NCBI GenBank assembly: GCA_944472155.2
Contig: OX235271.1
Coordinates: 69,174,416-69,238,415 of the forward strand
Origin: Trichobilharzia szidati
Lineage: Eukaryota > Platyhelminthes > Trematoda > Strigeidida > Schistosomatidae
DNA: 64,000 nucleotides
Direction: 5' to 3'
The position numbers and the translations under genes were made by a program. Shown here in pieces: positions 35,905 to 47,712 of the stretch. How positions within the stretch are numbered: position 1 is the stretch's first letter; every line of letters begins with the position of its first letter. The notes below the pieces were generated by a model. That model was given only the letters and a program-made list of their open reading frames with translations. It made no database searches and was not told where the DNA came from.

Positions 35905-37305
35905 TACACTAAGTAATTCCTTCATATACCCTCCAGTATATGTGATAATTATAATTAGGACAAGCATAAATAATGACTGCTTCTCCGATTTCAATGGAAA
36001 TGACGTCCTCAAGTGTCTCCAATCCTTGAAATCTACCCAGTCCTATGGTCCAGAAGGTGTAGGTCATACTATCCTCAGAAAATTTGTGGACATTTAATTG
36101 TATCCTCTCACTGGTATATTCAATGAGTCATTCTCCACTGATATTGTGTCTGGTTCTAAATCGTCAACTGGATCAATTGACCTTTTCATATTACTTCACC
36201 ATTTTTAAAAATAGTGGAAAAACTGCTTTTACTTAACTTTGGACATTCATTGAAGGCTTTTAACGGCCGTCATCAATCAGCTCACGACACAAACAAGGTG
36301 TACTTCAAGTACCACTATGCTCTGAATGCGTAATCTTCTGCCTTATTTAGTTAGACAGAGGTGCCAAATATGTTCGGTGTGCCTCCCCAGTTTACACATC
36401 TGCATTTGACTCTGAACCTATGCGTTTTTTGTTAAACAAGTTTGTCTCAACACAACCAAGGTGCTGGACTAATTAAGAAGTGGTTGCATTCTCACTTTTC
36501 TGATAGAAAGCACTACACTGTATGTACTGAGAATTCCTCCACAGCTTCACTGACTTCACTTAGCTGGTGTTTCTCAGGGTGCTGTTCTTTCTCATTTTCT
36601 CTTTACTTTCTTCTCACATGACTTGTCCGATTCTGACGAACCGATTTTGTTAAGTATGCCGATTATCTGACTGCTTCTATGCCTGTGCTTCTTGTCAAAT
36701 AATCTACAGCTTAGTGCTACTCATATGAACTGGTTATTTCGCATGGTCCCACTATCATAGATGGCTCAGAAGTTGCAAATAAGTCGACTGTTTGATACTT
36801 GAGACTGTGTATTTCCTCTGATCTTTCCTAGTTTTCCCACATCATATTAGTTTCTAGAAAGATATTTCGTCTGAGGTACTAACTAGGTGAGGAGGTCAAG
36901 ACAGTCTGGTGTCACTCATTCTCTAATTTCCACGTTTAATTCTTGTATTCCTTCTACCCAGCTGTACTGCGAACTCCTAGTCTTTCTTGGACTATCTAAG
37001 AAAGAATTTGTTACACTGAGAAAGTCGGTAAACGATGTTGGCAGGTCGAGTGGGGTATTGCTAGGTGAGATTGTTATAAATATTGAAGAATGACACGCGG
37101 ACTCAAGTAAGAAATAAGGCGATATTTTGTTGTCAGACACTGAGCATCCCTCTATATGCAACTGTCTGCTTGCACCTCATCAGCAACTGTATAAGCCTTT
37201 ATGTTTGGACGACTAATTACAAGAACTCTACAATACCTTATTTGTCAGGCATACATTTTATATGGTGAGAAAAGTGTAAGCCATGACACTACGAAATTAC
37301 TGAGA
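35905..37305 (+). pseudogene. CR1-like LINE remnant in copy B
   Basis: Copy of the remnant at 32195-33600 with the same stops and deletions plus a few private changes. Non-functional. Confidence 0.85.
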
Positions 37306-37660
37306 AAGACTAAGTGAGGACCAATATTTCTTTCATTCTAACATGGTTGTCAATATATTCAACTGATTTAATATTACATTCATATTTAGATATTTTCATT
37401 GTAATTACCATGGCTTAAATTACTACCCCTCTTATGAGAAAATAAGATGCAATACTCTAACACATGCTGAAAATTCCACATTTGCACTAGAAGACTTTGG
37501 AATACAACTGATATTTTATGATATTGTTATTACTATTAGTATGTACGCATTCATCCTGAATGAGATGTACGTAGCTCAGTGATTGAAGCAGGGCCTTATG
37601 TGTCTCAATTAACCTAGGTGTTTCTTTTGTGAATATAAATTTCTGGTTTAACCGAATTTG

Positions 37661-40600
37661 TTTTTTAATAATAATAATAATGGCTTTATTCCAAACAGTA
37701 TTTGTGGTACAGGTATGGAATTTTCAGCGTTCATTACAATATTGCATCTAATTACCTCATAAATTTTATAAGGATTTAGAAATATAAAGCAACAACAACA
37801 AAAAGAAAAAGAGAAATAAAAGAAATAAAATAAAAAAGAACAGCATTACATTCACATATTTAAACAGTGCACCACAGGATACGATATATAAAATTAGTCT
37901 GTAATAGAATATATGAGCAGCAATATAATAGTAACAAAGAAAGGAGAACAAAAGCTAATGGGAACTATTTGTTAGAGTGCCGCAGTAAATTGATCATGTC
38001 ATGCCTAACAGTTTTCTCATCACATAACAGCTGTGCCAGATAAGGTATTGTGGAGTTTTTATACTTGGTAGTCCTGGCATATAGCTTCCTATAGTTACTT
38101 CTAGTTCTACCAGATGATATGCAAGGAGAGAGCTGTGTATAGAGAGGATGCTCAGGGTCTGACAATATAGTATTCGCTAGTTTCTTACATGACATTATAT
38201 GTCTATCCACTATGGTGTTAACCAGTTGGTTTAACGATATCCCACTTGCCCTACTAACAGCTTTTAGTGCCCTACGCAGCGAAGCAAAGTCTTTCTTAAG
38301 TAGTCCTGGAAAGATTAATGGGGAGCAGTAAAGAGGGATGGGTAGAATACAGGAATTGACAAACTGAGAAAGTAAAGACTGCTTTATACCAGACTGCCTA
38401 AACTTCCTAAGGTAGAACGTTAAGCGAAACATCTTTCTAGTCACTAGCAAGATGTGAGAGGACCAGGAAAGATCGGAGGAAATACTCAGTCCAAGGTACT
38501 TGACATCTGATGTAGTTTCAACCTCTATGCCGTCTATGATAGTGGGAGCATGTGAGCTAGCTAGTTGTTGAAGGTCACTTTTTCGTCTGAAAGTAAAATT
38601 TACTACCTGACATTTAGACGGATTCAGCTTAAGACCGTTTGAAGAGGACCACTGACTGATTTCCGAGAGAAAGTTATTTAATTTGGAACAGTCTGACTGA
38701 GAGTTGACAGGCATGGAGACAGAGAGGTCATCAGCATACTTGACAAAAGTGGCTACATCAGAATGGGGCAAGTCATGTAAGAAAAAAGAAAACAGAAAAG
38801 GAGAAAGAACGGCACCTTGAGGAACACCAGCTAAAGTAAGTGAGGTAGAGGAGGACTTTCCATTGTAGACAGTGTACTGCTTCCTATCAGAAAAGTAGGA
38901 ATACAACCACTTATTTATCCAGCTCTCACTCTGTGTTGCAGCAAGCTTACTTAACAAGAGAGACCTAGGTACAGAGTCAAATGCAGATGTGTAATCAAGG
39001 AAGGCACACCGAACATATTTGGCTCCTCTATCTAAACTAGAGACTATATTATGATATAGAACTACAGCGGCATCTAGGGTACACCTACTATGTTTATAGG
39101 CAAACTGGTTGGGGTCGTTAAAAGGCTTTAAAGAGGGTTCAAGATTAAGTAAAATAAGTCTTTCCATAACTTTAAAAAAAGGTGAGGTAATAGCAATGGG
39201 TCTAAACTTGACAGTAGGTCCACTTGTTGATTTGGGCACTGGAACAACCTTGATATTTTTCCATGAGTCAGGAATAAAACTATTGGAAAAAGATTCATTG
39301 AAAATGTCAGTTAATGGGTAACATAAGATGTCAGCACACTTCTTAAGGATAACAGCAGGAACTCCATCAGGACCAAGGGACTGGGTAGGTTTGAGAGATT
39401 GAAGACACTTGAGGACATCATTCGTGTTAAAACATGAAAAGCAGTCATTATTTATACTATTAGATTTGGGAATCATAACATCTGCAGGGATACATATGAA
39501 GGATTTATTTAGCATATCAACATCGACAGAAGTATCATTCATTATTTGCTTACCACCTGTGATTTCCTTTAATAGCTTCCACATATTAGATGAGGATTTA
39601 CATGAAAGAAACTTCTGGTTATAGAGAGCATTTAATCTTTGTAATTCGGCTTTAATCAAAGTGTTTATTCTCTTAACACCAGATTTATTTTTCATTTTGT
39701 ATAACCTCTCTTTTTGACGGCGAAGCTTTTTGAGTTGAGATGACGCGAAACGGTCGAACTTTAAGAAGATTGTCTCTTTAGGACAACAAACATCAAGACA
39801 GAAATTGAGATAATGTGTTATGTTACTAATTGTGTTGTCAAGAGCTTGTTCAGTAAACAGATCCCAGTTTGTGTCTTTTAACATTGTCCTTAGATTCTGT
39901 ATGTTATCATGTGAATAGCATCTGTGTTGTGTTTTCTTTCCAAGGTGGGAGAAGACCCTTTTGTGCAGCTTTCCATATACCTTGGGCAATACTCTTATGA
40001 TGCAGTGATCAGAGTTAAGTAGTGGGGCTCTTTTCCGAGCTTCAAATATTCCTATGTCATTTGTGAACACAAGATCTAGAATATTATCCATTCGAGTCGG
40101 GAAGTTGACAATGTTATCATGACCAAGTGAAATAAGGAAATTGTGATCACTAGAATTGAAATCTCCAGTAACAATAGACAACGAGTTTCCGAAGGAGGTG
40201 GCAGCAAAGGAGGTAAATTCATCAGCAAATAAAGACAATTCAGTGGAATTGCATCCAGGTGCAATATAAATGTTCGAGATGTATATGTAGTTATATTTTG
40301 ACAAATGCTTAGGTCGACATTTGACGGTGAGGCAGTCAATGTTGTCACTAGAGAATTTGAAACATACTTTATTAGATGTAAACCATTGTGAATTTATGAA
40401 GATGGCGACACCTCCACCACGTTTCTTCCTAGAACTGCATCGATCTTGTCTGAATAGTTTGAAATCATTTAGATACACTAGATTGTCATCGTACAGATCG
40501 TGTAGCCATGTTTCTTGAAGTGATATGATCCCAGTATTTCGATATATAATGGAAGACACAAGTGATTGAAGATAGTTAATCTTGGCTGGCAGGGAGCGAC

Positions 40601-40893
40601 AGTTAGTACTCATGATTGCAGGAACGGTCATAAATTGAATAGGGGTGTTTTTTAAGGCTCTTTGCCACCCGGCGTGATGCTTTTTTTAGTCTTTTTTGTG
40701 GCATTTCCGATCAGTAGGTTTTAAGGATATTAAATACTCACGAGGATAAATAATCCGATTTGAGGACATATTAGAATAAAATTTAATTATTTAAAATAAA
40801 ATTGGAAGTGAGCAATTAGATGCAATATGATTTGTAATGATTAAGGTATTTGGTAGCCCAAGATTTAAGCAGGCCGCCAAGGTCATGATCGGC
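37661..40893 (-). mobile_element. Nearly complete CR1-like non-LTR retrotransposon
   Basis: The ends are set by comparison with copy A, where the flanks are joined (ACCAACTTTATATGACTGTA). The minus-strand 3' end has the tail GCTGAAAATTCCATACCTGT ... ACTGTTTGGAATAAAGCC followed by (ATT)n and a short A run. The 5' end has about 125 bases before the first ATG. I see no target-site duplication; five or six bases of the empty site seem lost. Family: CR1-like, resembling flatworm SR1/Perere-type elements. Confidence 0.9.
37965..40769 (-). CDS. LINE endonuclease-reverse transcriptase ORF with one in-frame stop
   Basis: An 888-residue open frame (40631 to 37965) encodes an APE-type endonuclease then a reverse transcriptase. 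Endonuclease motifs: MSTNCRSL (catalytic N), SLQETWL (E), VTGDFNSSDH (D and N), LLNSDHCI (SDH). RT motifs: SLGPDGVPAVIL, KFRPIAITS, AFLDYTSAFDSV (A), GVPQGAVLSPFLFSFFLHDL (B), FVKYADDLSVS (C), LNPSKCQVVNF (D), DVKYLGLSI (E). Upstream in the same frame an ATG at 40767-40769 opens 27 codons (MSSNRIIYPREYLISLK...), then TAA at 40686-40688, then 18 sense codons to M at 40631. So the original protein was probably about 935 residues with one stop codon acquired. All catalytic residues are present. It copies its own RNA into target DNA. Confidence 0.92.
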
Positions 40894-41055
40894 CTGTATG
40901 AACATGAAAAGTACTATATTGAAGAGAATATTCACCGACGAGTGACGCTTTTAGGTCGCGAATTAATTATGAAATGGTCATCACATTAATCAATGTCAAT
41001 AGGAGTTCTCCAGTTATAGTTATAGCCGGTTTCACATGAATCAGTCGATATTATC

Positions 41056-41555
41056 NNNNNNNNNNNNNNNNNNNNNNNNNNNNNNNNNNNNNNNNNNNNN
41101 NNNNNNNNNNNNNNNNNNNNNNNNNNNNNNNNNNNNNNNNNNNNNNNNNNNNNNNNNNNNNNNNNNNNNNNNNNNNNNNNNNNNNNNNNNNNNNNNNNNN
41201 NNNNNNNNNNNNNNNNNNNNNNNNNNNNNNNNNNNNNNNNNNNNNNNNNNNNNNNNNNNNNNNNNNNNNNNNNNNNNNNNNNNNNNNNNNNNNNNNNNNN
41301 NNNNNNNNNNNNNNNNNNNNNNNNNNNNNNNNNNNNNNNNNNNNNNNNNNNNNNNNNNNNNNNNNNNNNNNNNNNNNNNNNNNNNNNNNNNNNNNNNNNN
41401 NNNNNNNNNNNNNNNNNNNNNNNNNNNNNNNNNNNNNNNNNNNNNNNNNNNNNNNNNNNNNNNNNNNNNNNNNNNNNNNNNNNNNNNNNNNNNNNNNNNN
41501 NNNNNNNNNNNNNNNNNNNNNNNNNNNNNNNNNNNNNNNNNNNNNNNNNNNNNNN
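41056..41555. other. Assembly gap (500 N)
   Basis: Placeholder gap. It interrupts the end of tandem copy B and the start of an LTR-like sequence. Confidence 0.99.
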
Positions 41556-41725
41556 ATATCGAAAACGAGAAAGCAGAAGACTGCGTTTGTTTGCAAACAA
41601 CCAATCAGAAGACCGCCTTCTTCTGCGGGCAGAGCCTTATTAATGTACGTAAAATACATATAAATACCTGTTGGTTTTCGTAATAAAACTGATCTGTTGC
41701 CTGGCCCTTGTCTTCTGTTGTTACA
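41556..41725 (+). repeat. Possible LTR end
   Basis: CCAAT at 41600, a TATAAATA box near 41661, AATAAA at 41682 and a GTTGTTACA end are laid out as in an LTR promoter/polyadenylation unit. The end resembles that at 373-381. No internal retrotransposon sequence follows, so it could be a solo LTR or chance. Confidence 0.35.
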
Positions 41726-41924
41726 CAGGCATGCAGTAAGTCGATGGGCTTAAATAAAATCCACCTTTTGACTCTCGAGATAGAGATCATCAAGCCAAAG
41801 CCTGTAGCTTGACGCGATGATCTGTGGTATTCAAAGTGTTGACGTATTGAATAGACTTTATATAAAAGGTATTTTTTATTTATGAAGTTAATAATTATAC
41901 CTGTAATATTACCATTATTATTTC

Positions 41925-42640
41925 CATGGGTTCCGAGTAGAACATTGAGAGAGCTTCAACAATAAATCTCCACTTCCTTCTATTTTCTGCCGTCCTCTTC
42001 ATCTGGGTCCACGATTACCCAAAATCTCTTATCCCCTCCCATTCACAAGTAAACCTCCAAGTCACCCTCGCACTGAAGACCCACCCATCGCTTCCCGTTT
42101 GGATTCCAATCCAGAGCCTGACACGGGATGTCATTCAGCAGTTTCCTCAACGTATGTCCGATCCATCTCCACTTTCTCCTACATATTTTCCGAGCTTTTA
42201 ATGCATTTTCTTACATATCTGTTGAGCAATAGGCTCTTGGTTCGTTTGTTGCCAGCCAGAGTTTCTTGTTGCAAATTCTTTCTGGCCGGCTGGCCATTTG
42301 ACCTTTAGTATGGAGCCAGCGAGGGCAGCAGCTTTTGATAAGAGTCTGTAATGGGCTGTTGAAAATCCTTTCCGTGACGTTCTGACCACATTTCTGATCC
42401 TAATAGAAGAACTGAACGACTTCATATTTTTGTTGAAAATCCAAATATTGTTTTTCATGTCGCAGAGTGCAGAAGATTTCCAAACTGGTTTCAGGTTGAT
42501 GAAGGTGTATCTTGCCTTACTGATTTTGGCTGGTGTTGGCACCTTCTTCCATCCTGCCTGTGGTTGAAGCGATACTTCCTAGATAAGTGAAGGAAGTACC
42601 CTCATTCAAATCTCTCCCTTTGATGCTGATTGATACTGGT
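41925..42640 (-). pseudogene. RTE-like LINE remnant, C-terminal region
   Basis: A 114-residue minus-strand frame (42198-42542) has ISKARYTFINL, VWKSSAL, NIWIFNKNMKS and WPAGQKEFATRN, then NQEPIAQQI. This is the order of the last part of RTE-clade reverse transcriptases (SR2-like in schistosomes). The plus strand reads GGGTTCCGAGTAGAACATTG near the edge, as at 30216. Inactive. Confidence 0.7.
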
Positions 42641-43430
42641 TGTTATTGTTGTTGGTCGGTTTTCTTCATCACCTCCATCAGATAATTATTTTGAAAATAC
42701 TGGAGGCATTTTGATATACTAATCTGTGGTTATTTCGTTTGTCAGCTGATAAACTTGGTCAGCTATGCCTATTTCTATTTGCTTACAATGGAAAAGAAAA
42801 TACTCAGTCGGGAAGCTTGTGTGATGATTAAGAGGCGGTGAAGTAACATGAAATCAGTGCGTTACCTGTGGTGATTTCAACAAATTGATGACTTGGTTAG
42901 CGTCTGTATCTCATAGTCATAGCTAGTGAGCCACAGGGTTGACAATTCTAGGGCTGCTGTTTCGAAATATGTCATGGCCAACATGCTTAATCTCACAAAG
43001 TTTTCATTGTTGTCGTACATCCGTAAGATATAACTGCAGAATATCTTGAATTATCAAGGAAATATACACTTTTTGGCAGTGAAGAATACTTGCAGCATAT
43101 ATTTCATATACCTGATCAGAGCTGACCTTAGATAAAAATACGTTTCAGTGAGCACATGTTGTGCCTATCAGCTAAACAGAAAAGATCCAAAATTGATCTG
43201 CAATAAAATGAATAATTGGACAATTAAGTAATCTTAATATTTGATTATGTATTTAAATGATTTGGTTATTCGCAAAATAATATTTCTTCGTTTGAGGTTT
43301 TCACTGAACAATTTAGATTATTTTTATTCAATGAAAGTTGTTCATAATTAATTAAATTTCTTCCAGATAATTGGCTTGATTGTTTGGTTTTTGTTAATAG
43401 AATTCAGAAATCATGATTGGTGTAAATTTC
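42641..43430. other. Unassigned AT-rich sequence
   Basis: No gene or repeat recognised. Confidence 0.35.
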
Positions 43431-43600
43431 TTTTGATTATAGCTTGATTTTACACAGTATTTCGGTACCAGTATGGAATTTCCAGCATGTGATATCGGTC
43501 GGCCAAATTTTACAGGCCAACCAATTGATGTCAGGTATGCGTCGGTAGGGGATCGAACCCCGGGTCGGCGAGTGTCCTAACCGCTGTGCCACCGACGCAA
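43431..43600 (-). mobile_element. tRNA-headed SINE, short-body subtype, head shortened
   Basis: Same order as 5933-6117. The tRNA-like head lacks about 14 bases between the B box and the TCGGCGAG block (the CCATGTGCATGG hairpin is missing). Confidence 0.8.
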
Positions 43601-43734
43601 ATAGATCCAATAACGTCAACAACAGAATGTTAATACAAACATAACGTATTACGATTCGCTGCATAAAATCCATTACGTTTCACAAAAAGAATTCTCTTAA
43701 GTCATTCTTAGACGATCATCACTAGTATACATTG

Positions 43735-45170
43735 ATAATAATGATGGCTTTAATCCAAACAGTACATATGATACCAGTCGGAATCTTTATAATGCGGTAG
43801 GCATGATAATAAACCTAATTCTGTCTCTCCAACGTTACACAATAAGGGGAAAAAGGTTAGATGGAAATTCGCATTATTAATAATGTCACTAGCATATGAA
43901 TATGAAATTTTATTTAAAAGAAACAGGGGTAAAAGCATAATGATGATAAGAGGAATAGAAAGCGTTATTTATTCATCGTTAGTAGTTTCATGCATAACAC
44001 TTTCTTAAATCGTACAGTGTGTGCCAGAGGATGTATCGCTGAGTTTTCACATCTACTCGTGTGAGCATGCAGTTTCTTTAAACTGCTTCTATTCCTTACT
44101 GGTTAGATGCAAGGGAAAGTTGTGAATAAACTGAAGTGCTCAGAGTCCGACAACAATATTAATGGCTTGGCTAATATTCAAACCACTAGCCCTAGAGATG
44201 GCTTTCTGTGTCCTTCGCAACGTGTCATTGTCTTTAAGTATCCTAGGAAAGATTAGGGGCCAGCAATCAGTAAGAATAGACAAAATGCAATGGTTAGCAA
44301 ACTGTGAAAGTGGAAGCTGAGTTACACCTGAGCGTATTAACTTCCCAATGTAGAAGATTAGATGAAACACTTTAACAGAAATCAGCAGTGTGTCGGACAA
44401 CTAGGAAAGATCAGGAGAAAGGCTTCATCCAAGATATTTAACACACGACATAGTTTCAGCCTCAATGCAGTCTGTGCTACAAAAATCATGTGAAATAGCC
44501 AGTTTATGTAAGTCTTGTTTGTGTCTTAAAGTAAAGTAACCGATTCGAAATTTAAAAGTATTTAGCTTAAGACCATGTGGCAAGTACCACTGGCTAATTT
44601 CTCATAAAACTCTATTCATTTTGGAATAATCTGGTTGGAATCAGTGAAATTATTAGGATACTTAACAAATTTTCTGCATCAGAATGAGACAAGTCATTTA
44701 TGACAAAAGGAAAAAAGGAAGAGAGAAAGAACAGAATCGTGGGGGACACTAGCATTAGAAAGTAAAGTAGTAGAAGAATTTCCTTTCTAAACAGCATTAC
44801 TTCCTATCACAAAAGTAAGAACGTGACTGTATGTCAGTTGAGTAATCTGCCTCTGTTGCAATAAGCCTGTTTAACGAAAAAAGTCTTGAATGCGGGGTCT
44901 GAATCAGTAGTGCATTCGGGCAAGGCATACAGAGCATATTTAACAGCTTTGTGCAGAACTGGAAACACTATTATGATGCAAGATAGTGTTTTCAGTTTTG
45001 CACAAAGGTGTTAAACATGTTCTGTGTACATTTCCCGAATGCATTACTGCTTCAGACTCCGCATTGAATACATTTTCGTTAAACAGTCTCCGAAAACTTC
45101 AAAACTCCAGTTTGAAACGCTATGTTCCACTCGGAACACGGAGAAAAAGAGTTCACATCTACAATTTTTA
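43735..45170 (-). pseudogene. CR1-like LINE remnant with inverted 5' end
   Basis: Minus strand, 43735-44975: tail ACTGTTTGGATTAAAGCC, then upstream RT segments including SRASGLNISQAIN and YIGKLIRSGVTQLPLSQFAN, matching the full LINE. At about 44975 it meets a plus-strand segment (44983-45170) of the same RT region: VLHKGVKHVLCTFPECITAS aligns with LDRGAKYVRCAFLDYTSAF. The two pieces overlap as inverted copies for about 110 bases. Confidence 0.85.
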
Positions 45171-46017
45171 ATTTCCTTAAAAAGAACTGAATTAGGACAC
45201 ATCAAAAGTTACTGAAGCATCTTCACAGGGAAGATATTTCACGCTCTCTTGGTGAATTAATCAGTCTGTGGAAACGAAATGTTTTGCTCCGTGCTTTTAA
45301 ACTACATCAATAATTTAATGATACAGAAAGTTAGTCAGAATGAACTCAAAAACTCGTCTCACTCTCACAGTAACTGGATTTTATTTTATAACCAAAGAGA
45401 AAATAAAGAATGAAGAAAAAGAAGTTTTAAATTTCTGTCCAAATGCTTCTGAGTTCTGGAGGACCAGATTTATCAAAATTAAATAAACAACTAAAGTGGT
45501 TGTAATTCAATCCAATATTATAGTGCAGTTACAATTCATAAAAAAATATAGAAAACACACCAGCAATGTTAAACCAGTGGGGTAATATTACATTTTTAAA
45601 AATGATTGTCTACTCAGAGAAGATGAAAAGAGACTAGCGGAATTAATTTAACTTGCATTTTTCAGTTTTCAAAAATACATTTTGCCGTATAATGACTGGA
45701 ATATATTGATAAATATTTTTAAGTACTTTGCATAATTATACAAACTATCTAAAGGTATACAATGGAGACAAAGTCCTCCCAAGTGACAGTCACATTTTCT
45801 AGTGATATTCTAAAATCCGAATACCTTTCACCATTTCGTTCAACACAGCTAATTAGAGTTCAGCTTATCTGCCGGTCTAAGTTAAGTCGCCTCTGATATG
45901 GTTCGCCCCGAAACTACCGTTATGGCTATCCGGTGTTTAGATAACTCTCAGTTGCCTAGCAAGCAATACTGGTTCATGTACCTGGTATCTAACTACTTTT
46001 ATCAACCAGTATTTTTA
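45171..46017. other. Unassigned sequence
   Basis: AT-rich; nothing recognised. Confidence 0.35.
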
Positions 46018-46203
46018 TTTATTTTATTTTAATTATAGCTTAAATCCACACCGTATTTTTGGTACAAGTATTCTCAGCATGCGATATCGGTAGCCTAAAT
46101 TTTACAGGCTGACCATTCATATCAGGTGTGAGTTGGCAGGGGATCGAACCCAGGACCATATGCATGGTCGACGAGAGTCCTAACCGCTGGGCCACCGACG
46201 CAC
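46018..46203 (-). mobile_element. tRNA-headed SINE, short-body subtype
   Basis: Head at about 46127-46203 with B box GGTTCGATCCC in reverse; tail TAGCTTAAATCCACACCG near the plus-strand left end after a T-rich run. Confidence 0.8.
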
Positions 46204-46319
46204 AGTGGCTTTATAAGACAAACTCGTTATAATAGAGCTAAACTGAGCTTAACAGGGAACTATCTAGCTACAGGATATTTCGAGGTGTGTTCGAAATTTA
46301 AAAACATCGATATAAACAT

Positions 46320-47712
46320 TGGCAAACATTTAAATTTGCACTTAATAGTGTTCTCTGAGCTGGTTGGTTTAGTTGCGGAGCTTTCGTCGTCCTTCTGGAC
46401 AACATCTTCGGCGCCATATTTAGCACAAAGTGAAATGATTTCAATTTCTTCATGAGTGATATCATTGCGTCTACTGGTAATCATCTTTACATATGTATTG
46501 ACCATTTTCTATTGACTTGGATTTTAAACTTTCTGGTCACCTGATTTACTTTTTATTAGTTGGTGTATTTGTTCTCTATTAGCGTGCTTGTTAATTGCAT
46601 TTTCGTTTGAGTACCAGGCTTCTAGGAATTCCCTAGCACTTTTAGTGTTTCCTCTGTCTAAGATTTTGACATTGTCCCAATCAAATTGATGACCATAATT
46701 GTCTATATGCATTGGTACTAAAGAATACATATCGTGTCTTTTCATGGCTGATTTGTGTTCTTGGATTCTGATTCGAAGGGGACGCCCACTTTGGCCGATG
46801 TAATGCTTGTTGCAGTTCATACACCTTATTTTGTAAATGGTATTGATTTTATCCCCTTTTTTCTGTTGGATCTTTTGGTTTGCTTAATATCGAATCAAGC
46901 GATTTTACTGACTATATCTAAGTCAAACGGCTTCAGTATTCTAGCTGTTATTTCAGAGATATTTCTCATGTATGGTAGAGTGAATTTTCTTGTGGTCTTT
47001 GATGATGGTTTCTTGTTGGTGTTTTGATTCAACTTTAAACACTTTTTGATGAAATTTTGTGGATAACCATTCTTTTTGAAGACCGTTTGTAGGTACTTTT
47101 CTTCCATTCTTTTCAACTCTGGAGTGCTACAATGTGTCTGAACTCTTTTAAACAATGTCTGCACACAGTTTCGTCTGTGAGTTACTGGATTATTGCTAGT
47201 ATAGTAAATAGCAAATTGTATGAACTGCAACAAGCATTACATCGGCCAAAGTGGGCGTCCCCTTCGAATCAGAATCCAAGAACACAAATCAGCCATGAAA
47301 AGACACGATATGTATTCTTTAGTACCAATGCATATAGACAATTATGGTCATCAATTTGATTGGGACAATGTCAAAATCTTAGACAGAGGAAACACTAAAA
47401 GTGCTAGGGAATTCCTAGAAGCCTGGTACTCAAACGAAAATGCAATTAACAAGCACGCTAATAGAGAACAAATACACCAACTAATAAAAAGTAAATCAGG
47501 TGACCAGAAAGTTTAAAATCCAAGTCAATAGAAAATGGTCAATACATATGTAAAGATGATTACCAGTAGACGCAATGATATCACTCATGAAGAAATTGAA
47601 ATCATTTCACTTTGTGCTAAATATGGCGCCGAAGATGTTGTCCAGAAGGACGACGAAAGCTCCGCAACTAAACCAACCAGCTCAGAGAACACTATTAAGT
47701 GCAAATCATCCG
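46320..47712. mobile_element. Palindromic PLE (family D): inverted pair of GIY-YIG ends
   Basis: Minus arm about 46320-46822 and plus arm about 47218-47712 are near-identical inverted copies, both open. The GIY-YIG frame reads MNCNKHYIGQSGRPLRIRIQ, EHKSAMKRHDMYSLV, DWDNVKILDRGNTKSAREFL, then a stop and a second frame. The minus copy continues upstream through 46895-47233, with KKNGYPQNFIKKCLKLN and LPYMRNISEITARIL, the linker between reverse transcriptase and GIY-YIG in PLEs. So the minus copy is the longer element and the plus arm is a fold-back of its 3' half. Hammerhead-like motif at 47629-47658 and mirrored at 46382-46411. Confidence 0.85.

Larger units (their letters stand above)
34800..41055. 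repeat. Tandem duplication, copy B, with LINE inserted
   Basis: Second copy of the unit at 31316-34170. Differences from copy A: an (AAT)n expansion, a 178-bp extra segment, and a 3.2-kb LINE. It runs into the second assembly gap. Confidence 0.9.

Noticed and set aside
39109..39624. Plus-strand frames inside the LINE
   Set aside because: Antisense shadows of the reverse-transcriptase ORF on the minus strand.
40986..41793. Long open frames spanning the second gap
   Set aside because: Same artefact of N translation; flanking residues show no domain.
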